A stretch of 64,000 bases of DNA from Janthinobacterium sp. (GCA_003133225.1 PKWL01000090.1:28233-92232), one strand, 5' to 3'; positions 1 through 8,926 are shown, numbered from the stretch's first letter. A program made the numbers and translations. Notes: a model not told the origin generated them from the sequence alone.

Positions 1-1022
1 TTTGGATCTGCGGCCGGCTTTTCGACATGACCGCCGAATTCGTGCCGCATTGCCGACAGCACGCGGTTGGCGAAGTCAGCCTCGCCGCGCGAGCTGAAAC
101 GCGCATAGAGCGCGGCGCTCAGCACGGGCGCTGGCACCGCTTCGTCGATGGCGGCCTGGATCGTCCAGCGGCCTTCGCCGGAGTCGGAAACCCGGCCTTC
201 GAATCCGGCCAGCGCGGGGTCGGCGGCCAGCGCCTCGGCGGTCAGGTCGAGCAGCCAGGAACCGATCACGCTGCCGCGCCGCCAGACCTCGGCGATCTCG
301 GGCAAGTTCATCTCGTACTGATAAAGCTCGGGGCGGCGCAGCGGCGTCGTCTCCGCGTCCACCTCGGCCGCGTGCTTGCTGATATTGGCGTTGCGCAGGA
401 TGTTCAGACCCTCGGCATAGGCCGCCATCAAACCGTATTCGATGCCGTTGTGCACCATCTTGACGAAGTGGCCGGCACCGTGCGGCCCGCAGTGTAGCCA
501 GCCCTGGTCGGCCGTGCCGGCATCGCTGGGGCGGCCCGGTGTGGGCACCGACGTGCCAACGCCCGGCGCCAAGGTCGCGAAAACCGGCGTAAGGAGTTTC
601 ACGGCGGCGTTGTCGCCGCCGATCATCAGGCAGTAGCCGCGATCGAGACCGGCGACGCCGCCACTGGTCCCCACGTCGATATGGTGGATGCCCGAAGCCC
701 CCAAAGTGGTCGCGCGGCGCAGGTCGTCGTGGTAGTAGGAGTTGCCGCCGTCGACGACGATGTCGCCGGCCGCAAGCAGCGGCGTCAACTGCGCGAGCAG
801 ATCGTCGACAGCCGCCGCAGGCACCATCAGCCAGATCGCACGCGGTTGCTTCAGCGTTGTTGCCAGCTGCTGCAGCGAAGTCGCGCCAGTTGCGCCGAGT
901 GCCACCAGGCGCTCGACGCCCTTCGGGTCGCGGTCATGGATGACGCAGTCGTGCCCGCCGCGCAGCAGCCGCGTTGTCATGCTGGCACCCATGCGGCCCA
1001 GTCCGATTATTCCGATTTGCAT
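1..1022 (-). CDS. gnd: 6-phosphogluconate dehydrogenase, decarboxylating (YqeC/GndA-like), 3' end cut by window
   Basis: Oxidatively decarboxylates 6-phosphogluconate to ribulose 5-phosphate with reduction of NAD(P)+ in the cytosolic pentose phosphate pathway. At least 340 codons are open with no stop before the window edge. The N-terminus has the Rossmann motif GIIGLGRMGASM at residues 4-15. DGGNSYY and GTSGGVAGL (about residues 90-122) match substrate-binding motifs, and KMVHNGIEYG (about 183-192) holds the catalytic Lys and Asn. The compact architecture fits the short YqeC-type branch rather than the 470-aa E. coli Gnd. The ATG lies 2 nt after the stop of the upstream GH94 gene and a GGAG precedes it, so the two genes are probably co-transcribed. 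NAD versus NADP preference cannot be read with certainty. Confidence 0.93.
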   Translation of the reverse strand, partial: MQIGIIGLGRMGASMTTRLLRGGHDCVIHDRDPKGVERLVALGATGATSLQQLATTLKQPRAIWLMVPAAAVDDLLAQLTPLLAAGDIVVDGGNSYYHDDLRRATTLGASGIHHIDVGTSGGVAGLDRGYCLMIGGDNAAVKLLTPVFATLAPGVGTSVPTPGRPSDAGTADQGWLHCGPHGAGHFVKMVHNGIEYGLMAAYAEGLNILRNANISKHAAEVDAETTPLRRPELYQYEMNLPEIAEVWRRGSVIGSWLLDLTAEALAADPALAGFEGRVSDSGEGRWTIQAAIDEAVPAPVLSAALYARFSSRGEADFANRVLSAMRHEFGGHVEKPAADP

Positions 1023-1024
1023 CT

Positions 1025-4000
1025 TTATGCTCCAGTCTTGTGGATTCGCACGACGACCGCGTGTTCACCGCCGTCGTCGGTCAGGGAGATAGTTGAGCCG
1101 GTAAGCTCGGCACCATCCAGGGTCAGGTGCGGTCCGCCATCCTCAGCGGTTGTTTGCAGCACCTTGATTCGGTAGAGCGTTATGCGATACCGATAGTTCA
1201 CTTCGTAGGAGTCCCAGTGCGCTGGCAGGCACGGCACAATTCGCAGCCGGTCTGATTCAACCTTAATCCCCAGCAACGACTCGAGGATGAAACGCAACAT
1301 CCAGCCGGCCGAGCCGGTGTACCAGGTCCAGCCGCCGCGGCCGGTGTGTGGCGGCAGCGCGTACACATCCGAAGCGATGACGTAAGGCTCGGTCTGGTAG
1401 GTCGCGATGGCCTGCGGCGAATCCGCATGTCTGACCGGGTCGATCATCGTGAACAGTTCCCACGCGCGCCGCGCATCGCCCAGTGCAGCGAACGCCATGG
1501 CCGTCCAGACGGCGGCATGCGTGTACTGGCCGCCGTTCTCGCGCACGCCGGGAACGTAGCCCTGGATGTAGCCCGGACTGGGATCGGAGTGGTCAAAGGG
1601 CGGATCGAGCAACTGGATCAACGCCGAGTCGCGGTGCACGAGCTGCGCATCAACGGCGTCCATCGCCTGGCGCACGCGCTGCGGATCGCCTGCGCCAGAC
1701 AAGACCGCCCAGCTCTGCGCAATCGAGTCGATGCGGCACTCGGCGTTGGCTGAGGTGCCCAGGGGTGAACCATCGTCGAACCAGCCGCGACGGTACCACT
1801 GGCCATCCCATGTGCTCTTCTCGATGTCAGCGCGCAACGCGGCTTCCTGGGACGCGCAGCGTTGTGCCAATGCGTCGTCGCCGTAGCGCTGGGCCACGGC
1901 ACCGAACTGCGTCAGAACCGAACAAAGAAAAAAGCCCAGCCAGACGCTCTCACCCTGGCCGCCGGCGCCGACCAGATTCATTCCATCGTTCCAGTCGCCC
2001 GCACCCATCAGCGGCAGGCCGTGCGCACCGAAACGCAGGCCGTACTCGATCGCCCGCACGCAGTGTTCGTACAGGCTGCCGGTCTGGTCGGACCGTGTGG
2101 GAAGGTCGTAGTACGAGGCCTCGTGGTCCTTGAGTGGCCGGCCTTCCAGGAACTGAACCTGCTCGTCCAGCACGCCGGTGTCACCCGTGACCACGACATA
2201 GCGGCACACCGCCAGCGGCAGCCACAGATAGTCGTCCGAACACCGCGTTCGCACGCCCCTTCCCGACGGTGGGTGCCACCAGTGCTGCACATCACCTTGG
2301 GGAAACTGGCGCGACGCACAGCGCAGCAGGTGCTCGCGCACCAAGGTGGGCGCGGCGTGGACCAAAGCCATCACGTCCTGCAGCTGATCGCGAAACCCGA
2401 AGGCGCCGCTGGATTGGTAGAAGGCGTTGCGGGCCCAGAGCCTGCACGCAAGGGTCTGGTACAGCAACCAGCCGTTGGTCAAGATGTCGAGCGACCGATC
2501 GGGCGTTGCGACCTGCACCGCACCGAGCGTGTGCGTCCAATACCGCGTCACTGCGGCCAGCGCTTCGTGTGCCGCCACCGACCCACGCCAGCGCTGCACG
2601 AGCGCGCTTGCCTCCTCGTGAGTTGCACCAGCGCCCAGGCGAAAGGCCAGCTCGTGCTTTTGCCCGGCGGCCAAAGTGAAGGGCACGCGGATGGCGCCAC
2701 AGGGATCGAGCGCCGAGCCCACGGCGCCGCAAAGCCGCGGAGCCCCCATCGCGGCGGGATGGCGCAGCGTCCCGTGGTGACCCAGGAATGCGCTGCGATC
2801 GCAGCACACGCTGGTGCCCGGTAGCTGTGCCCCATCGACATCGAAGAACGCGGTGCGTCCGGCGAAATCGGTGTGGTACGGGTTTTGGGCGAACAGCGCA
2901 CCGCTGCCCGCGTCGATTTCGGTGCCCACATGCATGGCCGTCTTGGTCCGCTCGTCGCCGAGCACCCATTCGAGATACCCGGTGGCGGACAGGCGGCGTT
3001 CCCGGCCTGACCGATTGCACAGCTTCAACACCATGAACTTGACCGGCGCATCGATGGCGACGAACACCGTCAGCTCGGAGTCGATCCCGTTTTCGCTGTG
3101 TTCGAACACGCTGTAGCCGAAGCCGTGACGGGTCACGTAGGGCGTTGAGCCGGCGCTCGGCAGTAGCGTGGGCGACCAGTAACAGCCGCTCGCCTCGTCA
3201 CGCAGGTAAAAGGCCTCGGTATTGGCATCACCGACCGGATCGTTCGACCAGGGCGTGAGACGAAACTCCTGCGCGTTCTCGCTCCAGGTATTGGCGCTGC
3301 CGCTTTCGGAGACCAGGGTGCCGAAGGACGGATTCGCCAGAACGTTCACCCATGGGACTGGCGTCATCTGCGCGGCCGTGATCGTGATGACATATTCGCG
3401 TCCGTCCGGCGTAAACCCGCCCAGCCCATTGCCCAGGACCAGCGGGGATTCGATCGGTGCGGGCGGCAGCTCGGATCGCGTCCAGGTTTTATTGACGTTG
3501 CCCGGTGCCGCTGCCGGAACCGAGCCGAAGCGCGGCTTCGACCGACCCTGCTCGAGTTGTTGCGCCAACGGCCCGTCGTCATCGCTGAGAGCGATTCTTG
3601 CCACCGCCTGCAGCAGAATGCGATCCGCTGGCGCGACCTGGTCCAACTTGCGCACAAAAATGCCACCCGGTTTGTCAATGCGCTCAGCTTGTCCACAGGC
3701 AGCGATCAGTGCCTCGATCTGCGGCTGCAGGTCGGGCCCGCCCACGTCGCGTTCCGCAGTGAGGATGACCAAGTCCACGTCCAGCCCGAATTGGCGCCAG
3801 TAGGCGTGGGCCTGGACGAGTCGGCGCGCCGACTCAAGATTCGCCGGGTCTGCGATGCTCAGCAGGACGATCGGCAGATCCCCGGAAATCGCGTAGCGCC
3901 ACAGGCCGGCCTGACCCTGATGGTTGCTGGCAAGAACGCTTGGGTCGGCACGCAGCCACGCGTTGGTGTAGAGCACGGATGCGGCCAGGTCTGCGTAGAA

Positions 4001-4927
4001 CAGCCCCTCTGCGGCACTGGAACGCAACCCGCTCAGAACGGCTTGTGAATAAGTCGACGCGGAACCTACAACTCGGTCTGCCATCGCCTGCTGCTGGTAC
4101 TTTCGAACCAGGTCGGTACACGCTTCGTGGGTGCTGGCGACGCCCGTGAGCAGATCGACGGTGGCGGCCGCCCCCGGGTCGAGTCGGATGCAGCAACGGA
4201 TCGCAGCGACCGGGTCGAGCACGGAGCCGGCGCTGCCCGACAGGACCGCGTTGCGGTCCAGGGCCTGCGGGTCGGTCGTGCTGCGGCCGCGGCCGATGAA
4301 GCGAGCGCGATCCGTCTCGTACGAGACGGCTTCTCCTTGCAGCTGTTGCGTGGCCAGCAGATGGAACATGGATGGAGTCGGCTCGCCGGGAGCGCGCGCA
4401 CGGCGGGTGCAGACGATGGCCTGCGCCTCGCCGAGGATCTCGGTTTCGACAAACAGCTTCTCGAACGCAGGATGGGCCGAGTCGGTGGCGCCGGGCGCGA
4501 GCACGATTTCCGCGTAGCTCGTGATATCGAGCGTTCGGCGCACGGATGAGCGGTTGCTGATGCGGATTCGACGCAACTCGACGTCGTCGTCACTCGACAC
4601 GGCAATGTCGGTCGTCACGTCGATGCCATGGTCGAGGCGCCTGAATGTCGCGCGACCCGGCGAGAACACGGCTTTGTAAGAGTCCGCCTGCTGCAGCGTG
4701 GGCTGCGTTGTGGTCGACCAAACGTGTCCGCCGACTGGATCCCGGATGTAGCAGAACGCACCCCAGTTGTCGCAGGTCGCGTCCTCGCGCCATCGCGTCA
4801 GCGCCAGGCCTCGCCAATGGCTGTAGCCACCGCCCGCGCTGGAGACCATCAGGTGATAGCTGCCGTTGGACAGCAGGTGCACTTGCGGCGGGCGGGCGCT
4901 AGCCATAGCGTCCGTGACCCCGATCAT
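1025..4927 (-). CDS. GH94-type cyclic beta-1,2-glucan synthase C-terminal half (phosphorylase-like), stand-alone
   Basis: A 1300-aa protein that matches the C-terminal half of NdvB-type cyclic beta-1,2-glucan synthases. It begins almost directly in the conserved LLSNGSYHLMVSSAGGGYS segment (residues 18-36). It has a second carbohydrate-binding-like repeat near 480-520 (VLGNGLGGF) and an alpha/alpha barrel with GAGDWNDGMNLVG near residue 977, whose Asp is the general acid in GH94 phosphorylases. There are no membrane helices and no GT84 domain, whereas full NdvB is about 2800 aa and membrane bound. It could be a soluble 1,2-beta-oligoglucan phosphorylase-like enzyme, usually about 1100 aa, or a 5'-truncated ndvB. 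The first codons (MIGVTDAM) look foreign. gnd follows 2 nt downstream. Confidence 0.8.
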   Translation of the reverse strand: MIGVTDAMASARPPQVHLLSNGSYHLMVSSAGGGYSHWRGLALTRWREDATCDNWGAFCYIRDPVGGHVWSTTTQPTLQQADSYKAVFSPGRATFRRLDHGIDVTTDIAVSSDDDVELRRIRISNRSSVRRTLDITSYAEIVLAPGATDSAHPAFEKLFVETEILGEAQAIVCTRRARAPGEPTPSMFHLLATQQLQGEAVSYETDRARFIGRGRSTTDPQALDRNAVLSGSAGSVLDPVAAIRCCIRLDPGAAATVDLLTGVASTHEACTDLVRKYQQQAMADRVVGSASTYSQAVLSGLRSSAAEGLFYADLAASVLYTNAWLRADPSVLASNHQGQAGLWRYAISGDLPIVLLSIADPANLESARRLVQAHAYWRQFGLDVDLVILTAERDVGGPDLQPQIEALIAACGQAERIDKPGGIFVRKLDQVAPADRILLQAVARIALSDDDGPLAQQLEQGRSKPRFGSVPAAAPGNVNKTWTRSELPPAPIESPLVLGNGLGGFTPDGREYVITITAAQMTPVPWVNVLANPSFGTLVSESGSANTWSENAQEFRLTPWSNDPVGDANTEAFYLRDEASGCYWSPTLLPSAGSTPYVTRHGFGYSVFEHSENGIDSELTVFVAIDAPVKFMVLKLCNRSGRERRLSATGYLEWVLGDERTKTAMHVGTEIDAGSGALFAQNPYHTDFAGRTAFFDVDGAQLPGTSVCCDRSAFLGHHGTLRHPAAMGAPRLCGAVGSALDPCGAIRVPFTLAAGQKHELAFRLGAGATHEEASALVQRWRGSVAAHEALAAVTRYWTHTLGAVQVATPDRSLDILTNGWLLYQTLACRLWARNAFYQSSGAFGFRDQLQDVMALVHAAPTLVREHLLRCASRQFPQGDVQHWWHPPSGRGVRTRCSDDYLWLPLAVCRYVVVTGDTGVLDEQVQFLEGRPLKDHEASYYDLPTRSDQTGSLYEHCVRAIEYGLRFGAHGLPLMGAGDWNDGMNLVGAGGQGESVWLGFFLCSVLTQFGAVAQRYGDDALAQRCASQEAALRADIEKSTWDGQWYRRGWFDDGSPLGTSANAECRIDSIAQSWAVLSGAGDPQRVRQAMDAVDAQLVHRDSALIQLLDPPFDHSDPSPGYIQGYVPGVRENGGQYTHAAVWTAMAFAALGDARRAWELFTMIDPVRHADSPQAIATYQTEPYVIASDVYALPPHTGRGGWTWYTGSAGWMLRFILESLLGIKVESDRLRIVPCLPAHWDSYEVNYRYRITLYRIKVLQTTAEDGGPHLTLDGAELTGSTISLTDDGGEHAVVVRIHKTGA

Positions 4928-4992
4928 GGCTCTTGGTATTTCGTTTCTCCATGCGTCTTCGCCCTGGTAGCCTCAGTGACCGGACTCGGAAA

Positions 4993-5085
4993 TCACGGGG
5001 TATCGGACCCATATCCCGGGCGCCTGATCGGGCCGTCGGTGACCCCGACGGCATAGCCCTCGAAATCCTTGATGCTGCGCAACAT
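4993..5085 (-). pseudogene. PRC-barrel protein, N-terminal remnant (30 codons)
   Basis: A short reading frame preceded by AGGAG encodes MLRSIKDFEGYAVGVTDG and then stops at TGA after 30 residues. The first 18 residues align directly with the start of the intact PRC-barrel protein at 7118 (MLRNTKDIENYVIGATDG). It is therefore a truncated paralogue and not a random frame. It sits between the GH94 gene and the divergent SPFH gene. A 17-nt piece of its coding sequence (GGGGTCACCGACGGC-like) recurs at the 5' end of the GH94 reading frame near 4905-4925, which suggests a local duplication or deletion joined the two. Confidence 0.6.
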
Positions 5086-5162
5086 GCTTCTGACTCCTGC
5101 AGTGTGAATATCACTATGCGCGCCCCAGACACTGGCGTCTGTGCGTTACCGAACGGATAGGC

Positions 5163-6176
5163 GTGGCGAGCGCGTGTATCTTGAATCGAAGGCGCCGAGG
5201 TTCGGCGAACGCAAACAAGGGGCAGAACATCAATCCGATCACCTCATTCCTGGTTTTCATTTGCATACTTGCCGGCATCGGCGTCGGCTATCTTGTAAAT
5301 ATGTATCTGGCGCTCGTCTTCTTCGCGGCAGGAGCGGTGATAGCCGCCTCGCTGAAGATGGCCAACGTCTGGCAGAAGTTCGTCGTCCTGCGCATGGGAA
5401 AGCTACAGGGCGTCAAGGGCGCGGGGATGTTCGCCATCATCCCGGTCATCGACAGCATCGTCGCGGTGATCGACTGCCGAATCCAGACGACGGCCTTCAA
5501 CGCCGAGCAGGCGCTGACTCGCGACACGGTTCCTGTCAACGTCGACGCAATCATCTTCTGGCATGTGCACGATGCCGAGAAGGCAGCCTTGGCGATCACC
5601 AACTACCGCGAAGCCATTGACCGCGTGGCGCAGACCTCGCTGCGCGAAATGATCGGCTCGTCGATGTTGACGGCGCTGCTGTCCGATCGCAAGGAGGCCG
5701 ATGAGCAGTTGAAGGTCGAGATCGGCGCCAAGACCGCGCCTTGGGGCATCTCGGTTAGCTCGGTGGAGATCCGCGACGTCGCCATCCCCGAAGCGCTGCA
5801 GAACGCGATGTCGCGTCAGGCTCAGGCTGAGCGCGAGAAGCAGGCGCGCGTCATCCTGGGATCGGCCGAAGCGGCGATCGCCGGCAAGTTCGTCGAAGCG
5901 GCCGACATCTACGCGGGCCATCCGTGGGCCTTGCAGCTTCGGGCGATGAACATCATCTACGAGACGACGAAGGAGCGAGGCGCCACGATTCTGATGCCGA
6001 GTTCGATGGTCGACAGCCTCAATCCCTCTGCTGCTACTCTGGCGTTTGCGCTGGCGGGCCAGGTCGTGCCGGAGCCCGAGATCGTCAAGCCGCAGGAACA
6101 GACCATGCGGCGAACCGGCCCGAGCTCGGCGCCGATCGTTGAAGAGAAAGTCGGAGCCTCTCTTGCCTCTGCATGA
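5163..6176 (+). CDS. SPFH/Band 7 (stomatin/slipin-like) membrane protein
   Basis: A 337-aa frame with a hydrophobic hairpin at residues 26-62, followed by a Band 7 domain. The domain is recognised by the typical progression VLRMGKLQGVKGAGMFAIIP (residues 74-93), then DTVPVNVDAIIFWHVHD and a coiled AEREKQARVILGSAEAA stretch near 225-241. Slipins scaffold membrane microdomains and often pair with NfeD proteases, but no nfeD is adjacent. The start is uncertain. The only upstream in-frame candidate is GTG at 5163, giving a basic N-terminus, and no ATG precedes the hydrophobic part. The downstream neighbour is a decayed metallophosphoesterase. Confidence 0.82.
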   Translation: MASACILNRRRRGSANANKGQNINPITSFLVFICILAGIGVGYLVNMYLALVFFAAGAVIAASLKMANVWQKFVVLRMGKLQGVKGAGMFAIIPVIDSIVAVIDCRIQTTAFNAEQALTRDTVPVNVDAIIFWHVHDAEKAALAITNYREAIDRVAQTSLREMIGSSMLTALLSDRKEADEQLKVEIGAKTAPWGISVSSVEIRDVAIPEALQNAMSRQAQAEREKQARVILGSAEAAIAGKFVEAADIYAGHPWALQLRAMNIIYETTKERGATILMPSSMVDSLNPSAATLAFALAGQVVPEPEIVKPQEQTMRRTGPSSAPIVEEKVGASLASA

Positions 6177-6204
6177 CTGCCTGAGGGCGTTGCGGCCCCG
6201 TCTC

Positions 6205-6648
6205 ATGAGTGACTGCACGGCTTCCGCGATTCGGAGACCATCAGGGGACAAGCCGACGCGGACCCACCGGAGCATCTTCCTTTCCGATATGCACCTTGGC
6301 ACTCGGCTGTCACGTGCAAGTCTGATCCTCGATTTCTTGCAGACGCATGATGCTGAGACGGTCTATCTCGTCGGTGATATCGTTGACAACTGGCACCCGC
6401 TGTCGGGCAATTGGAAACCGGAACATCACGATGTGATGCGGTGGTTTCTCGATCTGCCGCGGACTGGTACGCGGGTTATCTACGTTCCCGGTAACCATGA
6501 TGACTTCTTCCCTGGGGATTGCGTTCTTCGGCGTCGCCATCTTCAGCATTTGGTACTGGAAGAGGAAGAGGGATCGAACATGACTCTCGCCTCCCCCAAT
6601 GACGAGCTTGTCCGGCGAACGGATGCTGCGGCGCGGCCTGATCGCTGA
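6205..6648 (+). pseudogene. LpxH-like metallophosphoesterase, N-terminal fragment with foreign tail
   Basis: Residues 22-103 are a clear calcineurin-like phosphoesterase N-terminus of the UDP-2,3-diacylglucosamine diphosphatase type. SIFLSDMHLGTR carries the metal-binding Asp and His, YLVGDIVDNW the bridging Asp, and VIYVPGNHDDF the Asn-His-Asp motif. After GNHDD the protein leaves the family completely (Arg- and Glu-rich tail) and stops at 147 aa, so the C-terminal metal ligands are missing. The ORF as it stands is unlikely to be an active hydrolase. The sequence directly after the break reads in another frame as a membrane segment and then a glycosyltransferase tail, so a deletion has fused remnants of at least two genes. 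Confidence 0.7.
6500..6583 (+). pseudogene. Short membrane-segment fragment inside the broken phosphoesterase
   Basis: In the frame offset from the phosphoesterase, codons starting at about 6500 read MTSSLGIAFFGVAIFSIW, then a basic tail YWKRKRDRT and a TGA. This is a typical single transmembrane helix with a positive-inside C-terminus. The TGA is followed, in the same frame, by the glycosyltransferase-like fragment at 6599. I cannot assign a parent gene. It may be the end of another membrane protein captured in the deletion, or it may be chance. Confidence 0.3.
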
Positions 6649-6922
6649 CCGGCTAGCCGAACTCGACGCCCTGCCGCGCTTTGGCTTTGAGGTCTGGCTC
6701 AATCGAATCTGCATCGATGCCGCCGCTCGCTTGGCCGTAGTGGAATGGGGCCGCGTCGACAGCCCGATGAAGAGCCACAAATATGGCGTTCTCCAAGGGA
6801 TAGTCGCCGACCTTCGGATGATGTCTGACTTGCTGCGTACCGCCGGGCCATTGCGGCTTGTGCGGCAAATTGTTCGCATGAGAAACCTGCGCGTCCGCCT
6901 GGTTTCGAATGAGGTTGACTGA
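6599..6922 (+). pseudogene. Family 2 glycosyltransferase, C-terminal remnant
   Basis: A 107-codon frame whose sequence (LSGERMLRR, LPRFGFEVWLNRICI, SPMKSHKYGVLQGIVADLRM) resembles the C-terminal part of polyprenyl-phosphate-type GT2 glycosyltransferases, after the catalytic domain. The catalytic DxD region is absent. It lies in the order phosphoesterase then GT, and these two gene types are often neighbours in proteobacteria. I infer that an operon lost its middle by deletion. Whether the ATG at 6599 is used is unknown. Confidence 0.45.
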
Positions 6923-7117
6923 AAAGAATAGGAACGCCCTCTGTAAAAAACTTTTTCTACAGACGCGTCAAATGGAACGGATGCCGGGAGCGGCAGGTCG
7001 CTGTTGAGGCCCTTGACAGATAAGGCTGCGCTTATGCGCGGCAGCGCACAGACATGGCGGCAGGGCCAGCCCTACAGTGACTTTCTTTGATCGACACACT
7101 GAAAGGAACAGGCACCT

Positions 7118-7924
7118 ATGTTGCGCAACACGAAAGATATCGAGAACTACGTCATCGGTGCGACCGACGGCATCATTGGACATGTGAAGGATTTGTATTT
7201 CGACGACGAAGCTTGGGTCGTCCGCTATCTCGTGGTCGACACCGGCCCCTGGCTGTCGAGTCGAAAGGTGTTGATCTCGCCTATCGCGATCAGCAGTCCG
7301 AACTGGACGGAAAAGATACTGCCCGTCTCGATCACGAAAGAGCAAGTAAAGAACAGCCCCGACATCGACACCGACAAGCCGGTATCGCGGCAGCACGAGA
7401 AGGCCTACATGGGGTACTACGGTTATCCCTATTACTGGGACGGTGCCGGACTCTGGGGCGGAGGGGTTTACCCGGGAATGCTAATGACCGGCTATTCCGG
7501 CTTCGTTGCGGCGCGGCCCGTCGTGCGGCCGGAAATGGAGGAAGCTTACGCGCGGACCGAAGCGGCGCGGCATAAGAATGACGACCTCCACCTGCGCAGC
7601 TGCGAAGCAGTCAAGAGCTATCACATTGGGGCGACCGACGGCGACATCGGCCACGTGCAGGGCCTGCTGGTCGACGAAGACACCTGGTCCATTCGATACA
7701 TGATCGTGGACACCAGCAACTGGTGGCTTGGTCACCAGGTGCTGATCGCGCCGCAATGGATCACGGCCGTGCGCTGGCTTGATGCTACAGTCTCGGTCAA
7801 TCTGACCCGGCAGGCAGTGAAAGACGCCCCGCCGTACGACCCGGCGGTGCAACTGGATCGACGCCAGGAAATCGGCATCCACAAACACTATGGACGTCCC
7901 GGCTATTGGGAGGGTGGAGAGTAG
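7118..7924 (+). CDS. Tandem PRC-barrel domain protein
   Basis: A 268-aa protein with two PRC-barrel domains: residues 1-80 (MLRNTKDIENYVIGATDGII, RYLVVDTG) and about 160-245 (LRSCEAVKSYHIGATDGDIG, IRYMIVDTSNWW). They are joined by a Tyr/Gly-rich linker with the GYYGYPYYWDGAG segment. PRC barrels are small beta domains found in photosynthetic reaction centre H subunits, RimM and many stress-related proteins of uncertain role. It is not membrane anchored. GAAAGGAA lies about 11 nt before the ATG. It belongs with the YflT-like and DUF302 genes downstream, a typical stress-islet grouping. Function is unknown beyond the fold. Confidence 0.85.
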   Translation: MLRNTKDIENYVIGATDGIIGHVKDLYFDDEAWVVRYLVVDTGPWLSSRKVLISPIAISSPNWTEKILPVSITKEQVKNSPDIDTDKPVSRQHEKAYMGYYGYPYYWDGAGLWGGGVYPGMLMTGYSGFVAARPVVRPEMEEAYARTEAARHKNDDLHLRSCEAVKSYHIGATDGDIGHVQGLLVDEDTWSIRYMIVDTSNWWLGHQVLIAPQWITAVRWLDATVSVNLTRQAVKDAPPYDPAVQLDRRQEIGIHKHYGRPGYWEGGE

Positions 7925-8179
7925 CGTGGCAGCGCGATATCACATTATCAGATCACCCATCTGTTCGTGGACGAACGCAACAAGATGCCCGAGCGCGGCT
8001 CGGGTTGGCCCACAGTCGTCCAGGATCGCCAAACCTTCAGCGTCACATCGTTTTCAGTCTGACGTCGGTACCAGGGCATCAAGATGTCATATGTCTGCTA
8101 GCGCACCGACATTCCGGACCGCGAAGTTTTAATATAAACGCTGGCTTGCTATTGAGCTCAACACACCAAGGACCCCAGC
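7925..8179 (+). other. Intergenic stretch with a possible small gene fragment
   Basis: 255 bp without a convincing gene. A 40-codon frame ending in TGA near 8061 (containing THLFVDERNKMPERGSGWP) has protein-like composition but no start or recognised family, and may be a gene tail. The last 40 bp are AT-richer and probably carry the promoter of the next gene. Confidence 0.35.
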
Positions 8180-8731
8180 ATGAACGTGACCAAAACCGAT
8201 ATCGCAGTCGCCGTCTATGACCTCCATAACCAAGCGGAGGCCGCCGTGAAGGCGCTGCAACGTGGCGGCTTCGACATGAAGAAGATATCGATCCTTGGCA
8301 AGGACTACCACACCGAGGAACACGTTGTCGGCTTCCTCAACGCCGGCGATCGGGCCAAGATCTTCGGCAAGTTGGGCGCATTCTGGGGAGGCTTGATGGG
8401 TGTGCTATTCGGCTCCGCACTGATGTTCATTCCGGTGGTGGGCCACGTGGTCGTTCTGGGGCCACTCGCGGCCACCCTCTTCAGCGGCCTGCAGGGTGCC
8501 GTATTGGTCGGGGGCCTCAGCGCCCTGGCGGGTGCACTGATGGCGGTCGGTATTCCGAAGGACTCCGTGCTGCGTTACGAGACCGCGCTGAAAGCCGACA
8601 AATTCATGCTGGTCGTGCACGGCGATGCACAGGAGATCGATAAAGCCCGCGAACTGTTGAAGACCTCTGGTATGGCTTCCTTTGACCATCACCGCAGCCA
8701 GGGCGAAGTTCCTGTGACCGTCCAACCGTGA
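8180..8731 (+). CDS. YflT/DUF1269-like stress membrane protein
   Basis: A 183-aa protein. The N-terminal 60 residues form an alpha/beta domain (AVYDLHNQAEAAVKALQRGG, ISILGKDYH) like the heat-stress YflT/general-stress-17M family. A Gly/Ala-rich hydrophobic hairpin follows at about 68-125 (GKLGAFWGGLMGVLFGSALM, then SALAGALMAVGIP). A C-terminal segment resembles the first domain (FMLVVHGDAQEIDKARELL). Glycine-zipper hairpins of this kind insert in the inner membrane. The ATG follows an AGGA about 10 nt upstream. It neighbours other stress-type small genes. Confidence 0.75.
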   Translation: MNVTKTDIAVAVYDLHNQAEAAVKALQRGGFDMKKISILGKDYHTEEHVVGFLNAGDRAKIFGKLGAFWGGLMGVLFGSALMFIPVVGHVVVLGPLAATLFSGLQGAVLVGGLSALAGALMAVGIPKDSVLRYETALKADKFMLVVHGDAQEIDKARELLKTSGMASFDHHRSQGEVPVTVQP

Positions 8732-8737
8732 GCACGC

Positions 8738-8926
8738 GTGAACGATCAGTATTACGCCGACAACCGCGACGATGACGCGCTCAGCAAGAACTACCGCAGG
8801 ATGTCTGACCTGCGGCACTAGATGTTTGACCTGTTGCTCAGCACCCAGAAACAGACCGATGCGGTGCTCACCAAGGAGCAGCACGGCAAATCGTGGCGCA
8901 ATGGCTTCGGGATGTGGGGAAAATGA
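8738..8926 (+). pseudogene. Small-protein gene broken by an in-frame TAG
   Basis: Starting at GTG 8738, 7 nt after the previous stop, the frame reads 27 codons to TAG at about 8819, then continues open to TGA at 8926. It encodes MFDLLLSTQKQTDAVLTKEQ and ends in a Gly/Trp tail. The second half looks like the LTxxQ C-terminal helix of Spy/CpxP-type or similar small periplasmic proteins. No signal peptide is visible. It is most likely a decayed gene, but a real downstream ORF starting at ATG 8821 cannot be excluded. Confidence 0.35.

Noticed and set aside
1346..2824. Several open frames over 130 codons on the plus strand
   Set aside because: They lie antisense to the GH94 gene, with Arg/Ala/His-rich shadow composition and no family match.
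5403..6302. 299-codon minus-strand open frame
   Set aside because: Antisense to the SPFH gene; composition is typical of a GC-rich shadow frame.
6940..6985. CTGTA...TACAG near-palindrome as a terminator
   Set aside because: The stem is short and mismatched, with no clear downstream T-run; not strong enough to call.
7013..7040. TTGACA box upstream of the PRC-barrel gene as a promoter
   Set aside because: No acceptable -10 element at 16-18 bp spacing.
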